DNA of 64,000 nt from Ailurus styani (GCA_002007465.1 LNAC01000032.1:1-64000), one strand, 5' to 3'; shown: positions 36,135 to 49,374, counted from the stretch's first letter. The notes: generated by a model from the sequence alone, not told the origin. Numbers and translations are program-made.

Positions 36135-37265
36135 AGTGAGGTAGGTGTTTTTCTGTACTTAAGATTCTTTTGATTGGACATTTGATTCCAGTCTCTTTAT
36201 GTCTTTATAAAAACATGAAATGACTTATGAAGTCAGTAAGATGGTCTAACTGTAAAGCTAATGTATAAAATTATGATTTTCAGCATTTTAAAATCTTTGC
36301 AGCGTAAAAAAAAGTAATTGTTATTCTTTAGGCTTGGCCCTGTTCTCCCTCCCTGATGAGGACTATGATCATGCAGAGATGAGTTAAAGGAGCGATACAA
36401 AGCTCAAAACCATCTTCTTAGAAGGGAGATAACTGCATTCATCTTATATTTGAATAACGTCGACTGACTTAAGTAATCAAGCTCAAGCATACCCAAGTGG
36501 GGCAAAGAAATTATCCAGTATGATTTTATGTCCAGGAGAAAAGAGGAAATTATGACCAAATGAAGAGAAAAGAGAGAAACTATAATCAACGTCTTCTAAT
36601 TCTGGTATTACCTATATAGCTATAAATAAATAAGGATATCCTAATCATTTCAACTACCATAGGAGTGCAAATAGCTTTGCAGTGAAAAGCAGCAACTTTT
36701 TAATAAAGTACAACCTGCGTATATATCATTTGGACAGAAAAAAAAATAACCTTTAAACAGTGAAATTCCACAAGCAGATAGGTAAGGAAAATGATCATAA
36801 TCAGAGAGGAACACAGGTCAAACAAAGTACACCCACACACTAAATTTCCTTGTCTTTTGGAGACAATTGGAAAGAGAGGACATTTGGACTACCACAATAT
36901 TTACCCACGATATTGCCTTTACTCTGCATTTTAAAAGATCATGCAATATTTAAGGACTACTTATAGCAATAAACTTATTCACTTAAAAAACTATCATCAT
37001 TTCAGGCTAGGACAGAAAATAAGGGATGAGAGTTATGGGGCACAGACCTCTGGTAGGTAAATGGCTATCACCTGTTTGCTGTTACTTGCTGGAAAATGTG
37101 TGAGAGATTTTTGGGAAGTCTACATGTAGGGCGTTGGTATCATATAGTCAAAAGCCCCTAAGGCAGAGTTTGCTCCCAACATTGCTCCTTGTCTCACCAA
37201 GATTCTCAAGGAAACCTGTATCCTGTCTTCCCTAAGCCTACACTGTAGAGTGGCAAAAGGAGAGC
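36135..37265. other. Unique AT-rich sequence
   Basis: No feature recognised. Confidence 0.5.
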
Positions 37266-37268
37266 ATT

Positions 37269-37311
37269 AAAAAAAAGAAGAAGAAGAAGAAGAAAAGAAA
37301 AGAAAAAAAGG
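37269..37311. repeat. (GAA)n purine tract
   Basis: Short run of GAA units grading into A-rich purine sequence. Confidence 0.85.
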
Positions 37312-39320
37312 AGGTGGGGAGTGGGGGATGGTGATGTGGCAAGAGAATACAGGGGAATGGCTCAATCCCTGTACAGATCTGGGGCAATGTGTCCAAAGTG
37401 TTTGTAAAACCCTGGAGAACTCATCCTTCAGCTCTTTTCTTTCTCTTTCCATGATCAAGCAATCTTCTGATAAGCCTCCTCAATCAAGCTGACTGGATGG
37501 GAGGAGTAACCCAAAGGGTTATCCCCAAGCAAGCACGGTGTCCAGTTCCACAAAATAGTATACGTTTAAAGTTTTTGTGACAGTAACATCGTGTGACATT
37601 ATGTTTTCAGTACTTTGTCTCTTAACTCAACAAGTGGCTTCATTTCTCCCACCCACACAAAAATGTAAACAGATATTATAGTTTTGGAGAAACTTCCCTG
37701 GCATTTCCTTTCCGCTTTTTCAACTACGGTCCTGCTCTATGTGCCAAAGGCAGACTGGTTCCAACAAAGCATCCTTGCAAATGTGCAGGCAAAACTATCA
37801 ACCAAGCTATTGTCTTTAGAAAGTGTGCAGAAAAAGAGCTGACATTTGACATACACAGTAAGCCCAACAAAGTATTCAGAAGATTATTCTTTCCTGCTAT
37901 TATAATCCACTAACTTTTTGTTGTTAGTTCTTAATCCCATATCATGTCTAGACTGTTTCTTCCATACCTCCAACAAAGCTCTGGGAAAAGTAGGAGCGTA
38001 TCTTCACATGCTTCTACACCCTTCAGCTATTGTTGCCAGCCAAAATGTGGAAATAGCACATCACATTTTCCCTTTGGAGTTTGGACTTTTTGTCTTTCTA
38101 GGACATTGGCAATCTGCTGCAAGTGTGATAACAGACAAGAAACACAGGTACTTGAGGTTCTTTTTACCAGATTAATTCAATCTTCTTTTGAAACATGTAC
38201 TAAGTAAACATTAAGAGGATATTGCTATAACTTCTGGAAAGTATTAGTGAGATATAACTAATACATAAATGATGATATTCTGACTACATTAAAAAGACCA
38301 TGTTTGAAAACTTAAGTGTGTCTAAATACACTCTAAATAAAGAAAAAGTACTCTGAAATAAAATAAAACCAATTTCTTTTTAATTCAAAGCATTTATTAT
38401 TAGAATCAATGAGGTATTCAAAAAGTAAGGATGCATTTAAATGTGATGGTAAGAAGCAGTCCCCTTTACAACCAACTTGCTCACTACCAAATCAATTTAC
38501 AACAGCCCTCGGGACAAGAAAGGAGTCTTGCTGCCTTTTAAGTTAGGGCAGCATCGAATAAAAGACAAAGAAAGTTGATACAGAATAATTTGCAATTTCC
38601 TGCAAAATGACTCCCATGAAGGTTAAAGTAATCCAGAACTGCAAAATTGATCCCACAGATCAAATAAATATGAGAACATTTCAATCTTTAACTAAACCAT
38701 GTTGGCTTTTCATTTCCAACAAGCATCCAAATGGATGTTTGCAAAGTAGAGGAATTTTAAATAAATTTTCACGGGAACAACTTTTTTAAAAATCTTTTTT
38801 TTTCTACCATGCTTTCATTAGCGTTCGAACTCTGATCATTTAAGAGGAAGAAACAAAATTAGGAACTGTGAAAGATAGATATTTATAAGTCTGTTGAAAA
38901 TATATTTGAGTACTTGATAGCTATCTCTCCCTATATGACTTCAATCCTAGGGAATGTGACAAGATAGAGAGAAAAGACTAATAATCCTTGCAGTGATTTG
39001 TGAACAAAGGAAAATAGCATATTACTAAATATACTCATTTTGGGGTGTCAACTATAGCTCTTCGTAGATGAGAAAGATAAAAAAGGCTGGAGATCTTGGA
39101 AGAAAAGAGGTAAAAATTGGAAGGCATGTTGAGTGAAAACGGGTCAAGAGTCCTCTAAAAGGCACAGAAGTCACAAGAGGAGTAACTAAAGTAGATATGA
39201 GCTTGATATACATACCTGTGTGTTTGGGGAGGGAGGTTAATAAAGATTGTTGCTTACGATTTAGAATAGAGCAAGGAAATGGTGAAGAGCCTTCCCCGAG
39301 CACTACTAGCCGCCACACAC
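37312..39320. other. Unique block with one weak exon-like piece
   Basis: No repeats are recognised between 37312 and 39320. At 38102-38147 a strong pyrimidine tract and AG ('gtctttctag', ending at 38101) are followed by 46 bases open in two frames and then 'cag|gtactt'. This is only a weak candidate, because AT-rich DNA makes such acceptors often by chance. Confidence 0.35.
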
Positions 39321-39439
39321 ATTCCAGTGTGCCTGGTGCCTAGCACTTACTGTGCTCCCTCTACGTACTGAGCACTGCCTTTGTTGTCAGTGTAATACTC
39401 TGTATTACAAAGTAGGAAACAGGGTTGAAAATCATCAGA

Positions 39440-39572
39440 TTATGGAGGGTCCATATATTAAAATATTATATTAAATATATTAATTATTAATTTATAATTA
39501 TATTATAATATATGGTCCATATTAAAAATATAAGACCATATGGTCTTATATTAAAATATATGGTCCATATCA
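39440..39572. repeat. AT-rich palindrome and repeated 'ggtccatat' motifs
   Basis: A perfect 22-base palindrome lies at 39529-39550 (arm 'tataagaccat') and extends with a mismatch on each side. The motif 'ggtccatat' occurs three times (about 39449, 39514 and 39562) in nearly pure A+T sequence. Confidence 0.8.
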
Positions 39573-39619
39573 TGAGTCACATAAAAATAAGCTTCTCTTA
39601 CCTGCTAAGGCGGAATCAT

Positions 39620-39815
39620 GCATTCACCCATCAATGTATTCATTTAATCCTTCAGCCATTCATTAACTGGGAATAGAAAGATAAATTATATACTATTTCT
39701 GCCCTCGGGTACTCTCTCTCTTCCTCCCCATTCAGTTTGATGAGGAAAACCAACAAGCACACAGACATTAAGTACAATGTGTTTAGGGCTATGTGGGAAG
39801 TATATAAAGTCAAGT
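39620..39815 (-). mobile_element. L2 3' end relic, antisense
   Basis: 'cattcattaactgggaatag', 'actatttctgccctcgggta', 'ggaaaaccaacaagcacaca' follow reversed L2. Confidence 0.45.
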
Positions 39816-39979
39816 GATCTAGCTTATTTGTTCAAATTCGTTAGATGATACAGTCACCTCAAGATTAAGTGATGAATCTTGATCACAAAGATGATCTAAA
39901 ACCCTGCGTCTCACAAAGGAGTGTAAAATTTATGAGTGTTCCTACACAAGAAGCATAGAAAGCTGCATAAGGTTAAAAT

Positions 39980-40130
39980 ACTCTTTCAACAAGTATTTGT
40001 TTAGCACCCAAGCAAATACCAAGCACTACTCTGGGCCCTGTGGGTTTTTCCTGCCCCCTAGCACTTAGCTGTTGGGGCAAGAATCAGATAATAAACAAAC
40101 AAACAATAAATATATTACATATTACAATGT
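39980..40130 (-). mobile_element. L2 3' end relic, antisense
   Basis: 'caacaagtatttgtttagca', 'taccaagcactactctgggc', 'agaatcagataataaacaaa' follow the reverse complement of the L2 terminus. Confidence 0.5.
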
Positions 40131-41200
40131 CAGAATAAGAGTCACATATTTGGCAGAAGAAAAAAAAGCCAGGTAAGAATTTAACTGGTATTGAATACAA
40201 AGTATTACTTTTCTTTGAAGACAACAATAAGTATACTATAGAATAAAATGAAAAATCCATATGAATGTTTTGGATAAAATAAAAGATTTCAAAGTAATTT
40301 TTTTGTGCTTATAATTGACCATTCGGGACTATACCTCAGAACATTGCTGATAAAGTTTTCAATCTTTTCCTATAACGTACATCTTGTTGGAAAAATTCAC
40401 ATTCTGCAGCTCAGAAGTGGATTTATTTTGCCACTGCTTAGATGGGCTCTGAGGTGAAGAATCAATGTCTTTTAGATGTCTCATGAACATAATTTATCAG
40501 AATGTCTTATATCATAAATACATTTTCCTTCCCCCAAAAAGTCCCTTAATAATTTACTCAAACCATTTCTTATAGTTTTCTTGAAGAATGCACATGCTAA
40601 AGTCATCATCCGTTTCTAGTAAATTTACAAATAAAAAGACTTTATAGATAACTAACCATTATATATCCCAATTTGGATAGTAGCTGTTTTCATCCAACTG
40701 TAACATGTCTGGGGTCTGTGAAGGAGGTGAGGAAAATTGGGGATCGGGCTTGGGGAGGAGGGATAGAAAAGGATCCTCACTGCTGAGAGATTGCCAAAGG
40801 AGACCTAATGCAGCTGTCACTTAACACCTGTCCTCTTTTCAAAAGCAGGGGGTGGCATTCTTATGGAGAAACCAGAGAAATACGGATTAGAGGAAACTAC
40901 TAAAAGATGGATAGCCTATTGTTTCTGATTTGGGCAGCAGAATAATTGTTAATAGACCAATGCTATGTTGGAAGAAAATGTACATTATACACTGTCTTCT
41001 CCAGCATTTAATTCAGTGATGTGTTGTAAATTGGAAACACAATCCAACAGATAACCAAAAAAATATTAAACATGTTCATGAGCACAAGAAAGTAAGAGTG
41101 ATTATAAATACCATTGAGGAGTGATATTAATACAGAATGACTTTTATTGCATTGGAAAATTGCTTGAAATCATCTATAAAGTAGTGGTATGAAGGAATAA
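40131..41200. other. Unique AT-rich sequence
   Basis: Nothing recognised. Confidence 0.5.
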
Positions 41201-41205
41201 TCTGT

Positions 41206-41680
41206 TCACATTAACACAAGAGGGACTTTAATAGCGCCAAAAGTTCTGGTGCTACAGATTGTGGGCAATAAACTTGGAAGGATTAAAAAAAATCTATTTC
41301 CAATAAAGGCAAAGACTTTAATGCAATGAGATTTTAAGCGGAATGCAAAAAGAAAGAGCCCACATTTACTGCTTTGAGTTGCTCCAGCTAGGCCTCCTTG
41401 AGCATTGTGTTCTGTTTTGGATATCATACGTTTGAAAAGAAAGACAAACTGGAGTGAGTTCAAAGGAAGGCAAGTGCACTGATAAAAGGTTTGGTAATAA
41501 GACAGACCTGTGAGCAATGGGCATGTTCAGGCTCGAGGAGACACAATTGAAGAGAGACCTGGTAATTGTCTGCAAGCATTTAGAGAGATGTTGTGGGAAG
41601 AGAAAGAAGAAGATCATGTTAATCCTAGGAAAAGAGTAGGAAGCCATAAACTTAGGAATCTTCATGGGAATTGCTTAGAA
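41206..41680 (+). mobile_element. Probable CR1/L3-type LINE relic
   Basis: The order 'gttttggatatcatacg', 'aaagacaaactggagtgagt', 'caaaggaaggcaagtgcac', 'ttcaggctcgaggagacac', 'gacctggtaattgtctgcaa' follows the conserved terminal coding part of CR1/L3 LINEs (tract for 'lewvqrra...'-like ends and 'rleyrrlrgdli'-like motifs). Reading frames are broken. These elements predate placental mammals. Assignment is from memory of the family, without alignment. Confidence 0.5.
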
Positions 41681-42799
41681 TAATTTATTGATTTTTTTTC
41701 TCTTGAGGTAATTTATGTAACTTTGTAACTTGGCATCATTCAAGTTCAAGTACATGGGCATAAACAGCATGTGCTTTTAGACCTGAGGGCACAGAAAGAC
41801 CACAAATCAATGTTTGTGGGTACAAGCTGGTTGAAAGAAATATGCGGCCTTGACCTTCTGAGATGAGTAGCCTAAGTGATCTGTGGGACTCCAATACTAT
41901 TTGAGATATCTCAGAGTGAGAATAACCTTCAGTATATTAGGGAGAGTTAAGAAAGGAAAAAAAAAAATCTTGTTTGTCTACCGAGCAAAGGAATAACTTG
42001 AAGTCAAGTTAATACTTCTATGAAAAGGATCTTTACATGCAGATGCTCCTAGAACATATTAGCTAGCTCTGACCACTAAGAAACAATTCTCTTTTACCAT
42101 ATAGTATTGCCTAATTTCTTTTTACCTACTGTCAATGTCTCTCCTTCCAAAGGCATTTGGTGGTGCAGGGGGCAGGAAACTGAGGGAGTATAACATTTTT
42201 ATAATTAAGGCTGGATTAGTAGTAAGACTGCCCAGCAATCCAAAGGCTGAGCAGCATTTTTGATGTTTGAAAGAAGTGTGTAATGTTGGATTAAGCTACA
42301 AGGAACTAAGCATTTTTTTCTCCAACAAGGCTTTGATGTTGGGGGTCTAGTGGGCCCCTTTTGCTCTGCAGTTGCCTCTGTGCATTTCTGATATGGTGTT
42401 CCATGTTCTAATCCATTGTGGCAGAGTCCTTGAATCAAGAAAAAACTGACACTCATGCTCATTAATGGGTTCCCTTGGATTGCTTTTTTGTTATTTCTTG
42501 CTGCTCTGATTTTTTTCCCACTTTAACATTTTCTAGTGACTTTGATTGATCTAATATAATCTCTTTTTTCCACTTTTTTCCAAAGCATGAAAATTTCCCT
42601 GCCAGGTGGATATTCCCCAATTCTCACAACTCGACTTATGATTTTTTTTAAATGAGAGTGATTCTGAATGGCGAGAACTCATAACTCATTTGAAAGGAAA
42701 ACAGTTGGGGGGTTGCTACACTTCATTGTACTTGATTGTTGACACTGGTGGCAGCTGTTACCGCCAATCAATCTTCAACCAACTGTGAGTATATCGAGA

Positions 42800-42800
<1 letters not shown>
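41681..42800. other. Unique sequence
   Basis: No gene recognised. A donor-like 'ctgtgagtat' at 42783-42792 lacks a convincing exon before it. Confidence 0.45.

Positions 42801-42850
<50 letters not shown>
42801..42850. repeat. (CA)25 microsatellite
   Basis: Fifty bases of uninterrupted CA. Confidence 0.97.
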
Positions 42851-42852
<2 letters not shown>

Positions 42853-44395
42853 CTTCTTCCATTGTGTTAATGAAGTTTGGAGAATACTAGAGTATCTTTT
42901 CTAAACTTTTTCTCCAATAACTTTTAGTAAAATTCAGGTTGATTTTATTTTCCCCATTATCATTTTCCATGCCCATAATCTTTATCTATAGCATTGTAGC
43001 TATTAACATATTGCATTTATCCAAATTAACAACAACCAAAAACGGTGGGCAAACACAGCCATAAGCTTTCAAAAGAGAAACTTGATAAAATCATGAATTT
43101 CAGACTTATCAGTTTGCCCTGTTTATATAGTTAGAAAAAGTAGAATTTTTTATCCTTTATGCTCCATTGGGTTGCTATAATTTCAAATTCAAAAGGGTGA
43201 TATATAGATCAAATTACACTCTTGGTTTCCGTCTGACCAATATACTTAATGCATACCCTATGTCTGTGCCTATTTAAATAGAGAGGTATAACAAATGAAT
43301 TAAACTAATGCTAATAACCTGAATTTCAAGTTCTAATAGGCTTTAATAACACATATGCCAGAGCCTGAAAATTCTTTACTACCTTACAAAGATGAATAAT
43401 TTCCTCCTGCCTTGACCTACTGACACGGCTGCCATGAATAACTTAGATAGTACTATTAATTAAGTAGTGAGTCTATTACACCACCCTCCCCAAATAATTT
43501 TACAAACAAACTAAATGAAGAGGGTAAAGGACTATCATTAATGCGTAAACCACTTCTGCATGACCTCTTCTCTGAACTATCTTTACCTCTGACAGAAGTG
43601 AGTCTCTTCCATGAAATGATAAATACTAAATTATACATGTACATGTAAAATGTGCATTCTCAGGAGCATTGTGATAGGCCAAATACAAAACCATTTATGT
43701 ACACTGAGATCACTGTCAAGTACGAGCTCTATGTTTTGTTGTTGAGAAACAGAGAAAGATTGGGAGGCAGAGTCCTGTTCTTCCAGTAGGAGTGTAGGAA
43801 ACTCACTGATTTTCATATATTTTACCTATTTTATACATGCGACAATATTACTTATGAAATATAGTCTATGAACTGAGATGAACGTTTTACAAATTAAATA
43901 CCTTTTCGAATATTCTTTTATTTACTATCATACTGGCTTTATGGCAGTTAAAAGACCACAGAATATGGAAAGAAAACAGTTTTGGTTTTTTCTTGCCTTT
44001 TTTGTTATTCACTTTCTTAAAAAAGTGTAAAAAATAAACAGCAACAATTAATGCTACATGACCTCATAGAACCTGGCCTATCTAATCAATACAGAGATTT
44101 TTAGTAAGAAGAGAAGTCTGTGTTTGTTAAATGTAACTATCTCTCATGATAAATGTCATATTATAAGCATGTTGCAATCATTTTACTCCCTTTTTTCCTA
44201 AATGTGTCAAATGACAAACAAACCACATAGATTTATCTATAAATAACATCTATATGTACTTTTGATTGAATATTGATATTAAATATAGATATTCAATTGA
44301 TATTGAATATAGATGTTGAATATCTATATGTACTTACACTCTTCTTAACTGCTCAAGTATCATAGAAAATCTTCTGAGACATGTAAGTTAAAAAC
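42851..44395. other. Unique AT-rich sequence
   Basis: No feature recognised apart from imperfect repeats of 'gatattgaatatagat' at about 44268-44325. Confidence 0.5.
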
Positions 44396-44409
44396 TAGTA
44401 GGAAACTCA

Positions 44410-44612
44410 GGGGTGCCTGGGTGGCTCAGCTGTTAAGCATCTGCCTTCGGCTCAGGTCATGATCCCAGGGTCCTGGAATCAAGTCCCACATCAGGCTCCC
44501 TGCTCTGTGGGAAGCCTGCTTCTCCCTCTCCCACTCCTGCTGCTTGTGCTCCCTCTCTTGCTGTGTCTTTCTCTCTCCGTCAAATAAATAAATAAAATCT
44601 TAAAAAAAAAAA
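44410..44612 (+). mobile_element. Can-SINE, sense
   Basis: Head 'ggtgcctgggtggctcagc', older subfamily body ('ctctcttgctgtgtctttct'), 'caaataaataaataaaatct' and A tail. The duplication 'tagtaggaaac' is at 44396-44406 and 44614-44624. Confidence 0.94.
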
Positions 44613-44625
44613 ATAGTAGGAAACC

Positions 44626-45190
44626 TGAATGGGAAGTGAATTGAAGGATGGGAAATATCTTTGCCGTTGTGGCCATCTTGTTTAGCAATGGTTATTTCTC
44701 CTTTTTTTCTCCCTTCTAATACTCTTTCTTATGTTTTATAGAAATATGAGCAATTAAAAAGTTAAAAGTGGTTAGGCATCTGATTTGTATTTAAACATCT
44801 TTTTTAATAGACAAATTAATTAACAGTAGTTGAAATATGCAATTTAACAATCTAAACTTAAATTTCAAATTAAGAAATACTCAAAACACAGTTAAAGAAT
44901 ATTTGTAAAATGTTTAGCTCTTGGAATTCCTGGTTCTCAATTTTTGTAACAGTCATTCTCTATTATATTTTCATGATTTTAATACTAACATATAAATAAA
45001 CAACCATAATCTAAAGTAAAATATAAACAAAATGTATTATATATTTCCATATACATAATCATATATTTATAAACAATAATTGTACCTTTTTTGTCCATAC
45101 ATTAAGACCTCAACTTTATGAAAAATGAACCAAAACCATAAATAGCAGAGCTTGGCAAATAATATGATTTGATTTTCCTCTTTTACTTCT
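44626..45190. other. Very AT-rich unique sequence
   Basis: Nothing recognised. Confidence 0.5.
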
Positions 45191-45194
45191 TAGC

Positions 45195-45310
45195 CCATCT
45201 GACAAATATATATTGAAACCTACTGTATTTGACACTATTCAAGGGACTACAGGAAAAACAAATCACTTGCCCTCATAGACTTTGGTGTCTAATGGTGCCT
45301 TTTCCATCTT
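45195..45310 (-). mobile_element. L2 3' end relic, antisense
   Basis: 'acaaatatatattgaaacct', 'tgacactattcaagggacta', 'cttgccctcatagactttgg' follow the reversed L2 terminus. Confidence 0.5.
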
Positions 45311-47480
45311 TACTATCCAAGTGCAGAATCTTTATGAAATGTGCGTTAGGACAATCTAACTCAATGTGATCACGTTCTCTGAGCTGAAAACATGGAAAAC
45401 ACTTTTTTCCCTCCGATTTATATAAGGTCGCATCTTCTCCAGGGAAGAATCAGATCAGGGTTCCAGAATCTGTGAAGTGAGTTCAGAAACAAGACAAAAC
45501 AAAATAAAAAAGGGTACGTGCCCCTCCCCCAACAAACACACACTCATAAAGGAAATTCCTAGAAGGGTCAGGTGCCCAGCATAACCCAGAAGTAATAGGT
45601 CCTGAGGAGGTTTACTCTAGACCCTAGGGGAACCCACATGTAATTCACTTCACCCAAAGTAAACCTTCTCCAGCACCGTGTCTTACTTGAGAGAAAGAAG
45701 GAATGTTACCAGATTACTGGTAAACATGAACTTTATAGTACCGTTGTGAAAAACAAAACATCAAAAAAATAATACAGTGATCTGCTGAGTGAACAATAAG
45801 GGATAAAAAATAAATATAAAGAAATCTCAAGAGTATTTTCCGCCAAAGATGTAAAAAGATGCGCAGGTCCCTGCATTAAAGTAAGATAGCTCAATGCCCT
45901 GCATCTGTCTAATGGCTCTTGGATTTCAAACTATTATCTGGTATTATAAATATAACTCCTTCCCTCTTTTGTCAAATGCCAAAGATCTTCCTGCTTTCTT
46001 TAAAGAAAATAAGGTTACAGACAATTTTATTGTTTTCCCCTGTCTTAGTTCAGAACAGTTCCATTAGCAAAATCATCACAGAAATCTGTTTGTGTATTTT
46101 GTTTCTACCATAAACAGCCTGTTTTTTCCTGTGTCTTGTTTTTGCTGTTCACTTCTTAGGTTTGATGCATTAATTTTTAATTATTTGAAATTCAGCACTC
46201 CAAAATTATTCAAACTAATGACTCATTTTCAGTCTTTTATTTCTTTCTATAGATAGTAAAAATAATCCTGATTCTAGTCATCTCTGCACTTGCACTTTTG
46301 ATTTCCCATGACTACCTAAAGAAGTTTGTGTGCACACAAACATACAAAAAAATATTTTAACACGGTATAAATAAAATGGCAGCATAGCCCTTGAATCTCC
46401 TCATTTTGGAACACAGCTTCCTTAGCTGCCTGAGTGATAAGGAACAATTAAGATGGTGCTACAAAAAAAACTAGGAAGACATATGCATTTAATGAAAGTC
46501 GAGAAAATCTAAACTACAATATATTTTAAGGTGTTTTATCCAACAGTGCAAGTTATTTATCCAAAAGTATATTATCAACACCTTTTAAAAGAGCTGAGCC
46601 AACCCAATGTAAGTGATTTTCATAATGATGACTTCCCAACAATACCAAAGTACCTTTTCTATCAGTCAAAAGTAAAAGTACAATAACAGGTTAGTTTTTA
46701 AGTGTTTAATTACATTTCAGGACTTTAAAAATTTGCAGTCTGTCTTTGGAACTCATGCTAATTTGATATGGACCAGTAAAAATAATTAGAAGAATCAAGT
46801 TCTTAATCTATATAACTAAGAGTCTACATTTTATAAAACAAAGTTAAAAAATTCTATTTTCAAAAGTACTGGTTTTTAAGATTTATTTATTAGAATTCCA
46901 GTCATTTAAGCATTTTGAAAACTTTTCCTTGGTAAAATAATAAATTTATCAGTCAGGTATTTAAGTGTTTAAAACATATATATAGAAAATAAAATATATA
47001 AAATACATTTTTAAACTTCACATATGTAACTGAACTGTTTAAGGAAATTTAATTAAAAATTTTGAAAATATGACTGATTTTAAAAAGGGAAATTTAGTGC
47101 TTTCAATTTGAATTAATAAAATTTTAATCAAAGGGCCCTTTGAAAAGTAACTGTTCTACTTTTACCCCCAAAAATAGATTTTAAAATAGAAACATAAGAT
47201 TTTTTTAAATTGAACTTAAAGACTTAAGTAAAGCCTAATTTTTAAATATGAACCATTACATAAACATTATAGTTTTTCCCCTCCTCCTACTCACAAAAAT
47301 ACCTTCAGGTATTGAAAGAAACTCTCCTAAAAAGTTAGAAAACATTGAACAGAAACATTTTTTCTTCAGATCCCCTAGTTGATTTTTAATCTTGCTTTCT
47401 CTGCAAAGCTTTCCTGACTATTCAACAAGGTGAGTCATTTTCTTTTCTGTACTTTCATATTATTTATGATAGTGTGCGAG
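45311..47480. other. Unique block, candidate noncoding conservation
   Basis: No repeats or genes are recognised over more than 2 kb. Composition varies from mixed (45400-45900) to very AT-rich (46700-47280). A long repeat-free run in a repeat-dense window may reflect constraint, but I cannot test that here. Confidence 0.35.
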
Positions 47481-47483
47481 AAA

Positions 47484-47650
47484 GTATATAGGTTAAGAGA
47501 ATCCATTTTAAAAGTAAACAACCTGGTAACAATCCTGGATGTGTCACTTACTAGTTGTGTGATCTTGAAACTGATTCAACTTCCCTAAGCCATTATTGCC
47601 TTAGATATAAGATAGGAAAAATAATGCCTGCCTCTAAAATGAAACAATAT
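47484..47650 (+). mobile_element. MIR relic, sense
   Basis: 'atcctggatgtgtcacttac', 'tagttgtgtgatcttgaaac', 'gccattattgccttagatat' follow MIR with changes. Confidence 0.65.
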
Positions 47651-47754
47651 AGAGGGAAGTTGTTTAGTTTAATGGTTGATATTGCTTTAACTTTGTAGCA
47701 TTGTTTTGTGGCTATTTATCTGGAGTTAAGTTCTGATTTTAAGCTGTTTAGTGT

Positions 47755-48020
47755 TAATAATAAAAATAATAGGTAACATTTTTATAGTGCTTATTCTGGG
47801 CCAACCATTTTTCTAAGCATTTGATATACATTAATTCATTTAATTCTCACAAAGACCTCGGGAGATATGTTCATAATTCTCATTTTAGAGGAGGAGAAAC
47901 AAAGGACCCTGAAATGTTAAGTAACTTGTCCAAGATTACATGACTGGCACTCATAGGGTAGGTATTTGAACCCAGGCAGTCTGATTCCAGAGTCCATGCT
48001 TTTAAGCTTTAATCATTATA
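47755..48020 (-). mobile_element. MIR relic, antisense
   Basis: Nearly complete reversed MIR: 'ttctaagcatttgatataca', 'ttaattctcacaaagacctc', 'aagtaacttgtccaagatta', 'tttgaacccaggcagtctga', 'ttccagagtccatgc'. One of the clearest MIRs in the window. Confidence 0.8.
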
Positions 48021-48201
48021 ATATATTACTTCTCTTTTTAAACTAATTTAATAAGAGCATTTGGCACTTCTTTATGATATAAATCAGGGACCCAAAGTTG
48101 ACTAAGATGGAGTTGTTCTTGAGTAGCCCACAGTAGAGCAGGAAAAACAAGCAAGGACACACAGTCATGTTAAAATGCCAATGAGGACAGGTCTTGGATC
48201 A

Positions 48202-48312
48202 TTTTTTTTTTTAAGTTTATTTAAGGAATCCCTATACCCAACATGGGGCTCAAACTCATGATCCCAAGATCAAGAGTTGCATGCTTTCCAAACTAAACCA
48301 GCCATGTACGCT
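48202..48312 (-). mobile_element. Short tRNA-derived SINE relic, antisense
   Basis: T run, then 'aagtttatttaaggaatccc', 'caacatggggctcaaactc', 'gatcccaagatcaagagttg', an older Can-SINE variant lacking the CT body. 'ttggatca' flanks it at 48194-48201 and 48313-48320. Confidence 0.75.
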
Positions 48313-48320
48313 TTGGATCA

Positions 48321-49360
48321 ATTTTCTCTTTTTCCTTCCACTGCTCATTTCAAATGTTAAGTCTGCTATCCTCTGAGCTGGCATTACTTTTGCCATATCT
48401 CTCAGCAGTGCCTACATGCAAAAGCCGTTTAAGGACTTGATAGTTTTCCATGATCATGAAAAAGAGAAACTTCTGAGCCAGGGATGGCACTACCACAGAC
48501 CTACCAAAGCAAATGGTCAAAGAGTCAGCATCACCATAAAAGATACATTCAGGCACAGACTCTGCTGAATGGACTAGTCCTCCAGGGTCTCCACCACTTG
48601 CTCTAATCCCTCAATAAAGATTGTCTGCTTCAGGAAATAGGGCATCTAGTTGACAGAGGGGTCAGAGAAAAAAAGAAATTCCTAAGTACAAAATCACTAC
48701 CACTATCACCAAAAAAGAAAAAAAAAAGGGGGGGGGACTTTCTAGATGATCCAGAGATCTGTTAACCTGAGGAAATGCTGATTTCCACCACCCTAGAAAG
48801 TCATCTGACTCACACTCCAGCAGGTAATATCAAACATAGTGAAAGAGTTGTGTTTCTTGTTGTACTCTGGCTAATGTCAAAGGGAAGATTTGGGCCTAAG
48901 TCCATGGGCAGTGGAATCCATTCTATTGCTGGGCTTCTAAGACACAAAAGTATTAGCTATTAAAGAAACATGTTACCTGATTTACTCACCTCCCTCTTGA
49001 TGCCTTGGTGCTCTTCTATATTCTTCAACAGAATAGTTATTTTAGCCTCATTGCTAACTTCGAGAGAAAAGTTTTCCTTAATGATGAAGAGTCTTCCTTT
49101 GGTTTATCCAGAAGTAATCCAGTCTCTTATTGGTTCTGCAATTATGGATGAGAGAAACAGCTGTTGTTACGTGAGCCTCACTGAAGCATCTGCTCTCTAT
49201 TTGCTTCTAGTTATCCAGTATAGGTTGTAATGTGTATGAAATTATTCCTGTATGTCTTTTTTTAAATATCCACATTGTGCATGCAATTATTCTTCCAGAA
49301 TGAGTAGCTCCATTCATGTTATTTATGTATCTGCATTCATTTAAGCCCAGACATCTTCTC
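48321..49360. other. Unique sequence
   Basis: Nothing recognised. A short A then G run lies at about 48715-48737. Confidence 0.45.
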
Positions 49361-49374
49361 AATTTTTTTGGTTA

